From: Chitinophagaceae bacterium
GTDB taxonomy: Bacteria > Bacteroidota > Bacteroidia > Chitinophagales > Chitinophagaceae
Reading direction: 5' to 3'
Assembly (NCBI GenBank): GCA_025449935.1
Contig: JANWIJ010000041.1
Span: 1 to 39,887 of the forward strand
Length of the DNA: 39,887 bases
Each line of letters opens with the position of its first letter. The stretch's first letter is position 1. Below are positions 32,442-39,887 of this stretch, in pieces. Below the pieces are notes generated by a model. The model searched no databases. It was not told the DNA's origin and was given only the letters and a program-made list of their open reading frames with translations. A program made the translations under genes and the position numbers.

Positions 32442-34271
32442 ATGTACAGAACCTATACTTGTGGTGAATTAAGGATCAATAATAAAACGAATGAAGTAAC
32501 CCTGGCCGGGTGGGTGCAAACCGTCCGGAAATTCGGCGCTATCACTTTCGTTGATCTGCGGGACCGCTATGGCATTACACAATTATTATTCGGGGAAGAA
32601 CTTAACAAAGAACTGGAAGAAAATCCGCTGGGCCGTGAGTTTGTCCTACAGGCAACCGGGACTGTTAATGAACGAAGCAATAAAAATCCGAACATCCCGA
32701 CCGGGGAGATTGAAATTATCGTCACAGCTTTTAAGATCCTGAATAAATCAGTTGTTCCTCCATTTACCATTGAAGATAAAACAGATGGCGGTGATGACCT
32801 CCGGATGAAATACCGGTTTCTTGATTTACGCCGTAACCCCGTCAGAAAAAATATTGAACTGCGGTATGCGGTAAACCGTGCTGCCAGGAATTACCTGCAC
32901 CAGCAGGGTTTCATCGACATAGAAACCCCTTTTCTTATCAAATCAACCCCTGAAGGAGCCCGGGATTTTGTAGTTCCTTCCCGGATGAACCCTGGCCAGT
33001 TTTATGCCCTGCCTCAATCACCACAAACTTTCAAGCAGTTATTAATGGTAAGCGGTTACGATCGCTATTACCAGGTGGTAAAGTGTTTCCGGGATGAGGA
33101 CCTTCGGGCTGACCGTCAGCCCGAGTTTACACAGATAGACTGTGAAATGGCTTTTGTTGAACAGGAAGATATCCTTGGCATGTTTGAAGGCATGATTAAA
33201 TTTATTTTCAAAGAAGTAAAAGCGATTGATTACCGTGAGCCTGTGCAGCGGATGACATGGGAAGATGCCATGTGGAATTACGGGAATGACAAACCGGATA
33301 TCCGCTTTGATATGAAAGTGCTGAACCTCAAAAAACCTGCCTCCGTTTATACTTCCAAAGCAGGTAATGCCGGGTTAATCAATGGCGCGGATTTCAAAGT
33401 CTTTGATGAAGCAGAAACCGTGCTGGCCATTGCCGTTCCCGGTTGCAGCGATTACAGCCGTAAACAAACCGATGAACTGACCGAATGGGTTAAACGTCCG
33501 CAAATCGGTATGAAAGGCCTGGTATTTATTAAAGTAAATGCGGACGGATCTTTTAAAAGCAACGTTGATAAATTTTATACCGGAGAAAAACTAAAAGCTA
33601 TTGCAGATACTGCCAATGCAAAAGCTGGTGACCTGGTTTTAATACTGGCTGGTGCTGAAGAAAGAACGAGAAAAGCTATCAGTGACCTGAGGATGGAAAT
33701 GGCCACCCGCCTGGGTTTGAGAAAAGATGGTGAATTTAAACTCCTGTGGGTGCTTGATTTTCCCTTGTTTGAATACGACGAGGAAGGAAATCGCTGGGTA
33801 GCCCGGCATCACCCGTTCACCTCCCCCAAACCTTCGCAGATAGAAACGATGATCAATAATAACCCGGTTATTGAAAACGCCGCTGAATATTTAAAACATC
33901 CCTATGCCAGTATCAAAGCCAATGCCTATGACATGGTACTGAATGGAAATGAGATAGGCGGGGGTTCAATCCGGATCTACCAGCGGCAACTGCAGGAAAA
34001 AATGTTTGCCGCGCTCGGCATGAATAAGGAGGAGCAATTGCACAAGTTTGGTTTCCTGTTGGGAGCTTTTGAATACGGTGCGCCACCGCATGGTGGAATT
34101 GCTTTCGGCTTCGACCGACTTTGTGCCATCCTGGGTGGCAGCGAAAGCATCCGGGATTTTATTGCTTTCCCTAAAAACAATTCGGGTAGAGATGTGATGC
34201 TGGATGCTCCGGCCACGATTGATGAAAAGCAGTTTGAGGAGTTGCAGATAAAGCTGAACCTGAAAAGCTAG
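32442..34271 (+). CDS. aspS: Aspartyl-tRNA synthetase
   Basis: 609-residue class II synthetase that charges tRNA-Asp. Order: OB-fold anticodon-binding domain ([31 protein letters not shown]); motif 1 and [40 protein letters not shown]; motif 2 [19 protein letters not shown]; a bacterial GAD insertion domain (about 290-410); [13 protein letters not shown]; and motif 3 [15 protein letters not shown]. Length and GAD insertion identify the bacterial type. The frame is open for 12 more codons upstream, but the promoter -7 box covers that part, so [11 protein letters not shown] at 32442 is the start. No gatCAB gene is nearby to suggest a non-discriminating role. A 19-bp repeat array follows its stop. 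Confidence 0.97.
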   Translation: MYRTYTCGELRINNKTNEVTLAGWVQTVRKFGAITFVDLRDRYGITQLLFGEELNKELEENPLGREFVLQATGTVNERSNKNPNIPTGEIEIIVTAFKILNKSVVPPFTIEDKTDGGDDLRMKYRFLDLRRNPVRKNIELRYAVNRAARNYLHQQGFIDIETPFLIKSTPEGARDFVVPSRMNPGQFYALPQSPQTFKQLLMVSGYDRYYQVVKCFRDEDLRADRQPEFTQIDCEMAFVEQEDILGMFEGMIKFIFKEVKAIDYREPVQRMTWEDAMWNYGNDKPDIRFDMKVLNLKKPASVYTSKAGNAGLINGADFKVFDEAETVLAIAVPGCSDYSRKQTDELTEWVKRPQIGMKGLVFIKVNADGSFKSNVDKFYTGEKLKAIADTANAKAGDLVLILAGAEERTRKAISDLRMEMATRLGLRKDGEFKLLWVLDFPLFEYDEEGNRWVARHHPFTSPKPSQIETMINNNPVIENAAEYLKHPYASIKANAYDMVLNGNEIGGGSIRIYQRQLQEKMFAALGMNKEEQLHKFGFLLGAFEYGAPPHGGIAFGFDRLCAILGGSESIRDFIAFPKNNSGRDVMLDAPATIDEKQFEELQIKLNLKS

Positions 34272-34351
34272 TTGACCCGATTTACCTGGCCAATATCAAA
34301 ATGGTCAACGTTCATTGCATTAGGGAATAAAAAATATTGAACCAAACTCAT

Positions 34352-34516
34352 TTGCCCCGGCCTAAAGGCCGGGGCAACTCATTAAGGCCGGGGCAATTCA
34401 TAAAGGCCGGGGCAACTCATAAAGGCCGGGGCAACTCATTAAGGCCGCGGCAACTCATTACGGCCGGGGCAACACATTAAGGCCGCGGCAACTCTTTAAG
34501 GCCGGGGCAACTCATT
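34352..34516 (+). repeat. 19-bp tandem repeat array 2 (8 units) with founding hairpin
   Basis: TTGCCCCGGCCT (34352-34363) pairs perfectly with AGGCCGGGGCAA (34366-34377). Eight uninterrupted 19-bp units run from 34365 to 34516, consensus AAGGCCGGGGCAACTCATT. Unit 2 (34384-34402) is identical to the consensus of array 1, and unit 3 to its sixth unit. Units 5 and 7 carry GCCGCGGC. It lies between convergent aspS and the E1 gene, 31 bp from the E1 stop. Confidence 0.95.
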
Positions 34517-34546
34517 AATCCCCCATAGGCTTTTCAAAAATATAAA

Positions 34547-36613
34547 TCAGGAATTAAGGAGTTGTCTTAATTTCTCTGTTACCTTCTCTGCATTTGGCAG
34601 CATCGCCTGCTCTAATCCTATATTCATCGGGACAGCCGGCGTATTCATTGCCCCCAGTACTTCCACTGCTGCATCCAGTGACTGGAAACAGTTTTTAGAA
34701 ATTCTCCCGGCTAATGCTTCAGCAAAAGAATTGTTTTGTTGTTCTTCGGTAAGCACCAGGCATTTACCGTGTAGTTTCACTCTTTCAAAGACCAGCGCCT
34801 CATCCAGGGGGAACAAAGTCCTCAGGTCAACAACTTCTACTTGACGGTTAAATTTTTTCGCCGCCGCTTTTGCCCAATACACACCCATTCCATACGTAAT
34901 GATTACGCAGCTTTCGCCGTTATCAATAGCTTCCCGGCCCGCCTCTGTTACGACATTAGCTTTGCCAAATGGCAGGATATAATCTCTTGACGGCTCCGGT
35001 GATTTCGCTTCTTCCGTTCCCGGCACTTTACTCCAGTAAAGTCCTTTATGTTCCAGCATGACCACGGGGTTGGGATCATAGTAAGCGGCTTTCATCAGGC
35101 CTTTCATATCAGCCGCATTGGAAGGATAAGCCACCTTAATTCCTTTAATGGAAAGAACAGTTGTTTCCACGCAGCCACTGTGATAAGGACCACCTCCGCC
35201 GTAAGCACCTACCGGCACCCGGAGGACCATAGATACCGGGAACTTACCGCAGCTCAGGTAACAACTCTTTGACACTTCAGTCACCAGTTGATTAAAGCCC
35301 GGGTAGATATAGTCTCCAAACTGTACTTCTACGATAGGCTTTAGTCCCACGGCACTCATTCCCACTGTGGAACCGACTATATAAGCTTCCTGGATAGCCA
35401 TATTAAATACCCTGTGGTCCCCAAACTGTTCAGCCAGGGTGGCCGCTTCCCGGAATACCCCGCCTAATCTTTTCCCCACATCCTGCCCGTACAAAACGGC
35501 TTCAGGATGATCCTCCATTAATTCCCGGATGGCAAATAGTGCCGCATCGACCATAATGACTTTTTCAGCACCGGCCGGTGCCCTTGTTCCTTTTTCTACA
35601 GTAATAGTATCCGGGGCAAATACATATTGCTCAATACCTGCAGGATCTGGTTCGGGAGATGCTACCGCTTTAGCAAAATCACTGGTCACGAGAGTTGTAG
35701 CTTCCCCTTCTATCTTTTTTATTTCTTCCTCATTTATTCCTGAAGCCAGCAATTTTTTTCTGAGTTTGGGTACAGGATCATGCTGCAGGTGTTTTGCCCA
35801 ATCCTCTTCTGTCCTGTAAAATTCTTTCCTGACGCCACTGGTATGATGGCCGAGCAAGGGCACCTGGGCGTGCACGAGGTAAGGTTTTCTTTGCCGCCGG
35901 ACAAAATCACAGACCTCTTTCATGACCGAATAAGATGCCTCGAAATCGCTACCGTCCACCTGCACCCGGTGCAGCCCTTTAAACCCCGCGGCAAATTCAA
36001 AGGCATTCATGGCCCTTGCCTCGCTGGCCGTAACACTGATCCCCCAGTTATTATCCTGTACCAGGTAAATCACAGGGAGTTGTTTCAATACCGCAAATTG
36101 AAATGCTTCGCTTACTTCTCCTTCCGTAATGCTCGCATCACCCAGGGAGCAAATAACAACAGGCATTTCACCACCCGGTCCTTTTTTCAGACCTTTCGTA
36201 TGGTATTTTTCAAGGTATTGAACACCCTGGGCCAGCCCCGTGGTGGGTATCGCCTGCATCCCGGTGGCACTGCTCTGGTGAATCATGGTAGGTTTATCGT
36301 CGCCACGATAATTCGGATGAGAATAATATTCCCTCCCACCCGTGAAAATATCATTGCCTTTTGCCAGCAACTGCAGCATCAGCTCATAGGGTGTGAAACC
36401 AAGACCTAACAGCAGGCTTTCATCCCGGTAATAAGGGCTTACAAAATCATATGGCTTTAATTGAAAAGCTGCCGCCAGCTGGATAGCTTCATGACCCCTC
36501 GAAGTTGAATGAACATATTTGCAGACAGAACGGTTGGCCTCGTAGATTTCTGCCATTGTTTTGGCCTGGTTCATTAACCCGTATGCTTTCAGAAAAATAT
36601 CAGTCCCTGTCAT
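34547..36613 (-). CDS. 2-oxoacid dehydrogenase E1, fused alpha and beta subunits
   Basis: 688 residues in one chain. The N-terminal half is E1-alpha: SPYYRDESLLLGLGFTPYEL, HQSSATGMQAIPTTGLAQG, and the thiamine diphosphate motif GDASITEGEVSEAFQFA with QDNNWGIS about 30 residues on. The C-terminal half (from about 350) is E1-beta: LYGQDVGKRLGGVFREA, FNMAIQEAYIVGSTVGMSAV, VPVGAYGGGGPYHSGCVE, VVMLEHKGLY and VVDLRTLFPLDEA. It decarboxylates a 2-oxoacid and passes the acyl group to the lipoamide of E2; sequence style suits branched-chain 2-oxoacids or pyruvate, not 2-oxoglutarate. Fusion of alpha and beta is common in Bacteroidota. E2 and E3 genes are not in the window. A promoter box lies 22 nt upstream. 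Confidence 0.93.
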   Translation of the reverse strand: MTGTDIFLKAYGLMNQAKTMAEIYEANRSVCKYVHSTSRGHEAIQLAAAFQLKPYDFVSPYYRDESLLLGLGFTPYELMLQLLAKGNDIFTGGREYYSHPNYRGDDKPTMIHQSSATGMQAIPTTGLAQGVQYLEKYHTKGLKKGPGGEMPVVICSLGDASITEGEVSEAFQFAVLKQLPVIYLVQDNNWGISVTASEARAMNAFEFAAGFKGLHRVQVDGSDFEASYSVMKEVCDFVRRQRKPYLVHAQVPLLGHHTSGVRKEFYRTEEDWAKHLQHDPVPKLRKKLLASGINEEEIKKIEGEATTLVTSDFAKAVASPEPDPAGIEQYVFAPDTITVEKGTRAPAGAEKVIMVDAALFAIRELMEDHPEAVLYGQDVGKRLGGVFREAATLAEQFGDHRVFNMAIQEAYIVGSTVGMSAVGLKPIVEVQFGDYIYPGFNQLVTEVSKSCYLSCGKFPVSMVLRVPVGAYGGGGPYHSGCVETTVLSIKGIKVAYPSNAADMKGLMKAAYYDPNPVVMLEHKGLYWSKVPGTEEAKSPEPSRDYILPFGKANVVTEAGREAIDNGESCVIITYGMGVYWAKAAAKKFNRQVEVVDLRTLFPLDEALVFERVKLHGKCLVLTEEQQNNSFAEALAGRISKNCFQSLDAAVEVLGAMNTPAVPMNIGLEQAMLPNAEKVTEKLRQLLNS

Positions 36614-36634
36614 GGATGGCTTTCATGTAATCCG

Positions 36635-36642
36635 CAAATTTA
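36635..36642 (-). promoter_or_regulatory. Candidate -7 element for the E1 gene
   Basis: Minus-strand TAAATTTG is an exact TAnnTTTG match 21 nt before the ATG at 36613. The -33 region (TTTAG) is weak. Confidence 0.45.
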
Positions 36643-36665
36643 AGGGAAAGCCATAGAGCTAAATC

Positions 36666-36702
36666 AGAAAAGCCATCCCGCTGAGGCGGGACGGCTTTCT
36701 TT
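36666..36702 (-). terminator. Terminator of the FAH-family gene
   Basis: On the minus strand AGAAAGCCGTCCCGC pairs with GCGGGATGGCTTTTCT around a CTCA loop (one G-T wobble), with T-rich sequence following. It separates this gene from the E1 gene. Confidence 0.78.
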
Positions 36703-36753
36703 TGCTGTGCAGTTGGTTTTGGCCATGTGACTGGTTCGGGAGCCACACCGTTA

Positions 36754-37365
36754 CTATTTAACTTCAAGTGTAAACATGCTGTCATCTTCAATAAAGGCTT
36801 CCAGTTCATCACCTACTACCACTTCTCCAACTCCCGCGGGGGTGCCGGTAAAGATCACATCGCCGATATTGACGGAAAAATAATTCGAGATATAAGAGAC
36901 TATTTTATCAAAGGAGTGAATCATATCCGAAGAATTGCCCTGCTGAACCAGCTCTTTATTTTTATACAAACAAAAATTAATGTCTTTCTTGTTCTTAATT
37001 CCGGTAACCGGGAGCCACTTCCCGATCACGGCTGAGTTATCCCAGGCTTTGGCTTTTTCCCATGGCAAGCCCTTTTCCTTTAATTCATTTTGAATGTCCC
37101 GCGCTGTAAAATCAATGCCGGTCGTGATCGCGTCATAATACTTTCCCGCAAATTTCTCCTGGATGTATTTCCCATTTTTACTGATCCGCAGGACCAGCTC
37201 ACATTCATAATTCAGTTCATTGGTAAATTCCGGGTAATAAAATGGTGTATGTGACTGAAGCATCGCGCTTTTAGGTTTCATAAAAATTATCGGGTCTTCA
37301 GGAATCTCATTACCCAATTCTTCAGCGTGCGCTGCGTAATTACGTCCTACACAAAAGATTTTCAT
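36754..37365 (-). CDS. Fumarylacetoacetate hydrolase family protein
   Basis: 203 residues, the short FAHD1/YcgM-like form. Seen: MKIFCVGRNYAAHAEELGNE, FMKPKSAMLQ, the metal-binding NYECELVLRISK (paired glutamates), TTGIDFTARDIQNELKEKG, WEKAKAWDNSAVIG, and IGDVIFTGTPAGVGEVVVGD. The family includes acylpyruvate hydrolases and oxaloacetate decarboxylases that hydrolyse or decarboxylate beta-keto acids at a Mg2+ site. Oxaloacetate decarboxylase or acylpyruvase activity is likely but not decidable from sequence. It is probably transcribed alone: terminator downstream, and 152 bp upstream to pth with no sign of coupling. Confidence 0.9.
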   Translation of the reverse strand: MKIFCVGRNYAAHAEELGNEIPEDPIIFMKPKSAMLQSHTPFYYPEFTNELNYECELVLRISKNGKYIQEKFAGKYYDAITTGIDFTARDIQNELKEKGLPWEKAKAWDNSAVIGKWLPVTGIKNKKDINFCLYKNKELVQQGNSSDMIHSFDKIVSYISNYFSVNIGDVIFTGTPAGVGEVVVGDELEAFIEDDSMFTLEVK

Positions 37366-37517
37366 AAACAGAAAGTGTTTTTAGTTATATACAGGATACA
37401 GCATCAACCATCTGTTTATCCCATATATTCAGGCAATCAATATGATTATTGGATTTCATCCCGGTAATTTCCGGGAAATAGGTCAGGGCTGCTAAAGTAA
37501 GTAATCAATCTGATTTA

Positions 37518-38093
37518 TCATAGCGAAAAATCCTGATTATTTACCTGGTTCATGGCTGCCACAATGCCCTGTATGGCAAAGGTTTCAATGGTTTCAACAG
37601 CTCTTTCAATTTTGAGATTCACCAGTGTTTCTTCTTCCTTTTTCCATTTGCCCAGTACATACTCAGACTGGAGCCCTCGGGGGTAGTCGTTACCTATTCC
37701 AAAACGTAACCGGGGATACGCGGTAGTAGCCAGTGATTCATGGAGGCTTTTCAGCCCGTTGTGCCCGCCATCGCTGCCCCCGGGTTTAAGCCGCATCTTA
37801 TTCAATGGAAGGGCCACTTCATCGACTATGACAAGGATATTCTCTACAGCCATTTTCTCTTTATCCATCCAGTATTTTACAGACTTCCCGCTCAGGTTCA
37901 TAAACGTGGTCGGGCAAATACAAACAAAATATTTCCCTTTCCACTTAATTTCAGACACATAGGCCAGCCGGTCCACCCGGAAACTGCTCTTATGCTTCCG
38001 GACAAATGCATTTACCACATCAAAACCAATATTATGTCTTGTGTGGGCATATTCGTCGCCAACATTTCCCAAACCAACAATCAAAAATTTCAT
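37518..38093 (-). CDS. pth: Peptidyl-tRNA hydrolase
   Basis: 191-residue enzyme that frees tRNA from stalled peptidyl-tRNAs. All catalytic positions are present: Asn10 (LIVGLGNVG), His20 (HTRHNIGFDV), Asn66 (TTFMNLSGKS), Asp91 (VIVDEVALPL) and Asn in GGSDGGHNGLKS. Length is normal. It lies downstream of rplY and prs in the same orientation, the prs-rplY-pth order also seen in other phyla (for example prs-ctc-spoVC in Bacillus), but here a terminator separates it from rplY, so expression may be partly independent. A GATATTTG box on the minus strand (around 38113-38120) is a weak promoter candidate. Confidence 0.97.
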   Translation of the reverse strand: MKFLIVGLGNVGDEYAHTRHNIGFDVVNAFVRKHKSSFRVDRLAYVSEIKWKGKYFVCICPTTFMNLSGKSVKYWMDKEKMAVENILVIVDEVALPLNKMRLKPGGSDGGHNGLKSLHESLATTAYPRLRFGIGNDYPRGLQSEYVLGKWKKEEETLVNLKIERAVETIETFAIQGIVAAMNQVNNQDFSL

Positions 38094-38132
38094 ACGACTG
38101 TTTCCTTAAATCAAATATCGGGCATAGCCCAT

Positions 38133-38161
38133 AAAAAAACCCGCATCTGGTGATACGGGTC
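38133..38161 (-). terminator. Terminator of rplY
   Basis: On the minus strand ACCCGTATC pairs with GATGCGGGT (one T-G wobble) around an ACCA loop, followed by seven T's. Confidence 0.78.
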
Positions 38162-38180
38162 TGACTATTTTTAAAAAATA

Positions 38181-38846
38181 TTATTTCTTTCCTTTTGCCG
38201 GGGCTTTTGCGGGAGCAGCAGCCGGGGCGGCAGCAGCAGCCGGGGCAGCGGCAGCAGCCGGGGCAGCACCTGCAGCAGGAGTTACAGCTTCTTCCTGTTT
38301 TAATTGCCTTGTTAATACAACAGAAGCGACAGGAATACGGGGTGAATTTAATATTTCATAATGTTCAACTTTCACGTCCTCTACCCTGATATTGCCGTTC
38401 AACTCGAGGTTATCGATAGAAACCTCGATATTCTCTTTCAGGTATTTCGGGTAGGTTTTTACTTTTAAAGACTTCATCTTGGTGATCAGCTTACCACCGT
38501 CTTTTACACCAAGTGATACACCAACAAACTTCAGCGGAATATCAGCAATCACTTTTTTGTCTTCCACCAGTTCCAGCAGATCAATGTGGATCAGCTTATC
38601 ATCTACTTTGTCAAACTGCAGATCTTTCAGGATGGTTTTGTAAGTTTTGCCTTCCAGCACTACTTCAGCGATCTGGAAACTGGGGGTGTACACTAAATTT
38701 TTGAAAGCCGCAGCAGGAGCCTGGAAGTTGATCTCCTGTGAGCCGCCATAAATTACACCAGGCACCAGTTCCTGAGAGCGGAGTTGTCGGGTGGCGCCTT
38801 TGCCGAATCCGGTCCTCAGTTGTCCTTCGATTGTAATTGATTTCAT
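38181..38846 (-). CDS. rplY: 50S ribosomal protein L25 / general stress protein Ctc
   Basis: 221 residues of the long (Ctc/TL5) L25 type: an N-terminal 5S rRNA-binding beta-barrel (SITIEGQLRTGFGKGATRQL, VPGVIYGG, KLIHIDLLEL), then the C-terminal domain (ADIPLKFVGVSLGVKDGGKL, NIEVSIDNLELNGNIRVED), and a low-complexity Ala/Pro/Lys tail (residues ~190-221, PAAAAAPAAAAAPAAAPAK). The tail is encoded by an 18-bp in-frame tandem repeat (38215-38268). It sits between prs and pth in one orientation. No separate promoter is visible; the prs-rplY gap holds a heptamer repeat element. Confidence 0.94.
   Translation of the reverse strand: MKSITIEGQLRTGFGKGATRQLRSQELVPGVIYGGSQEINFQAPAAAFKNLVYTPSFQIAEVVLEGKTYKTILKDLQFDKVDDKLIHIDLLELVEDKKVIADIPLKFVGVSLGVKDGGKLITKMKSLKVKTYPKYLKENIEVSIDNLELNGNIRVEDVKVEHYEILNSPRIPVASVVLTRQLKQEEAVTPAAGAAPAAAAAPAAAAAPAAAPAKAPAKGKK
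38215..38268. repeat. 18-bp in-frame tandem repeat in rplY
   Basis: Three head-to-tail units of about GCAGCAGCCGGGGCAGCG (plus-strand reading; 38215-38232, 38233-38250, 38251-38268), differing at one or two bases. On the coding strand they give Pro-Ala5 blocks in the flexible L25 tail. Confidence 0.82.
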
Positions 38847-38856
38847 TTTTATGAAT

Positions 38857-38932
38857 GTTTAAAGTTTAAATTCTCAAGGTTTAAGGTCAGGGTTTAATGG
38901 TAGACATTAAACTTTAAACCTTAAACTTTTAT
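38857..38932. repeat. Heptamer-based inverted repeat element, copy B
   Basis: GTTTAAA, GTTTAAA, then GTTTAAG and GTTTAAT in forward sense, followed by CATTAAA, CTTTAAA, CCTTAAA in reverse sense (38905-38925). A perfect 13-bp inverted repeat pairs 38857-38869 with 38907-38919. The right end overlaps the prs stop codon. Same family as the copy at 15721-15815. Confidence 0.8.
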
Positions 38933-39876
38933 TTGTCTCTTCGCTGCGAATGAATGAACAAGCTGGTAATACTCTTATTCTCATATGCATTGCGGATAGC
39001 TACGGCAAAAAGTTCAGCCACACTCAGTACTTTTATTTTTGATGTTTCCTTCTTCACGGGTATCGTATCACACACAATCAGTTCTTCCAGCACACTATTC
39101 TCAATATTCTCGTAGGCCTTGCCGCTCAGCACCGGGTGTGTTATTAACGCCCTTACACTTCTTGCCCCTTTTGCTTTTAAAAGACCTGCACTTTTTGCCA
39201 GCGTACCCCCGGTATCACATATATCATCAATAATCACTACATCCCGGTCTGTCACATCTCCTATCACCACCATGCTGGCTATCTCGTTAGCCCTTTTGCG
39301 GTGCTTATCGCAGATCACCATATCGGCATTAAAATAGCTGGCAATCTCCCTTATCCGGTTGGTAGCTCCCACATCGGGGGCCGCAAAGGTAAGGTTTTCC
39401 AGCCTCAGATTCTCTATATAAGGGATAAAAACTGCATGACTGTCCAGGTGATCTACCGGTATATCGAAATAGCCCTGGATTTGGGGAGCGTGGAGGTCCA
39501 TGGTGATCACCCTGTCAGCGCCGGCGGCTACTAACATATTGGCAACCAATTTACTGCCTATTGCTACCCGGGGGCGATCCTTCCGGTCCTGGCGGGCGTA
39601 ACCATAGTAGGGAATAACGGCGATGACTTTGTCGGCAGATGCCCGGCGGGCTGCATCGATCATCAGGAGGAGTTCCATCAGGTTTTCAGCCGGGGAAAAG
39701 GTGCTTTGCACCAGGAAAACGTAATCGCCTCTTACACTTTCAAGAAAAATGGGGGAAATTTCGCCATCACTGAACCGCTGGATATTGACCCTGCCCAATT
39801 GGGTTCCATATCTTTTACAGATTTGCTGGGCGAGTTCCTGGGAGCCTGTTCCGGAGAAGATTTTAGCAGATTGCAT
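38929..39876 (-). CDS. prs: Ribose-phosphate pyrophosphokinase
   Basis: 315-residue PRPP synthetase, which transfers pyrophosphate from ATP to ribose 5-phosphate for nucleotide, His and Trp synthesis. Seen: SDGEISPIFLESVRGDYVFL, VIPYYGYARQDRKDRPRVAI (ATP-binding loop), MDLHAPQIQGYFDIPVDHL (metal-binding His), CDKHRKRANE, and the PRPP loop VVIIDDICDTGGTLAKSAG. Complete: the ATG at 39876 leads MQSAKIFSGTGSQELA, the family start, and only 11 bases of the window remain upstream, so its promoter is not visible. First gene of the prs-rplY-pth group. Confidence 0.97.
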   Translation of the reverse strand: MQSAKIFSGTGSQELAQQICKRYGTQLGRVNIQRFSDGEISPIFLESVRGDYVFLVQSTFSPAENLMELLLMIDAARRASADKVIAVIPYYGYARQDRKDRPRVAIGSKLVANMLVAAGADRVITMDLHAPQIQGYFDIPVDHLDSHAVFIPYIENLRLENLTFAAPDVGATNRIREIASYFNADMVICDKHRKRANEIASMVVIGDVTDRDVVIIDDICDTGGTLAKSAGLLKAKGARSVRALITHPVLSGKAYENIENSVLEELIVCDTIPVKKETSKIKVLSVAELFAVAIRNAYENKSITSLFIHSQRRDK

Positions 39877-39887
39877 TGCGGTGAAAA

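Noticed and set aside
34271-34309. GTTGACC ... GGTCAAC inverted repeat after aspS as a terminator
   Set aside because: Only 7 bp with a 25-nt loop and no T-run; likely chance.
35780-36409. 209-codon open frame on the plus strand opposite the E1 gene
   Set aside because: Antisense to conserved E1-alpha sequence with no family features; a frame shadow.
1-39887. tRNA or rRNA genes, insertion sequences, phage or defence genes
   Set aside because: The gaps between genes are short and I saw no cloverleaf-like sequence, transposase, integrase or defence-family motif. A covariance-model scan would be needed to exclude small RNAs.

Overview
The window is a gene-dense piece of a Bacteroidota chromosome, most likely from the Chitinophagaceae or a close relative. 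The evidence is the recurring TAnnTTTG promoter -7 element with no Shine-Dalgarno sites, the ~1,110-residue SecA, the fused alpha/beta 2-oxoacid dehydrogenase E1, a DUF4476 protein, a SPOR protein and a very large thioester-type alpha-2-macroglobulin. I see no phage, plasmid, insertion sequence, CRISPR, rRNA or tRNA signal.

Layout. 1-3436 (minus strand): lysA (3' end outside the window), scpB, atpG and a lipoprotein of unknown function. 3702-7541 (plus): secA and a small lipoprotein. 7621-12139 (minus): two adjacent amidohydrolase-family genes carrying three modules, of which only one keeps the metal ligands. 12333-15718 (plus): deoC, an aldehyde dehydrogenase, and a half-length aldehyde dehydrogenase without the catalytic cysteine. 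15858-17569 (plus): a SPOR protein and an M20 peptidase. 17602-17988 (minus): a stand-alone PAS protein. 18228-23229 (plus): maeB, an MlaE/MlaF-type ABC pair and sucD. 23333-24037 (minus): DUF4476 protein. 24363-34271 (plus): alpha-2-macroglobulin, FAD oxidoreductase, small membrane protein, aspS. 34547-39876 (minus): fused E1, FAH-family hydrolase, pth, rplY, prs.

How the genes fit together. Most genes are housekeeping: secretion (secA), central carbon metabolism (maeB, sucD, E1), deoxyribose or aldehyde catabolism (deoC operon), nucleotide and translation functions (prs-rplY-pth, aspS), lysine synthesis (lysA), chromosome segregation (scpB) and envelope proteins (Mla-like pair, SPOR, alpha-2-macroglobulin, lipoproteins).

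The least ordinary parts are these. (1) Two tandem arrays of one 19-bp unit (14 and 8 copies) lie in the 3' regions of two plus-strand genes; each starts from a perfect hairpin whose right arm was then amplified. (2) Two intergenic elements are built of heptamers in opposed orientation. (3) A SusC-like TonB-box motif sits inside the alpha-2-macroglobulin. (4) Two of the three amidohydrolase modules have lost their metal ligands. (5) A full aldehyde dehydrogenase is paired with a catalytically dead half, which resembles a split ALDH16. (6) Several promoters lie so close to the start codon that leaderless mRNAs are predicted. I found no clearly new multi-gene system.
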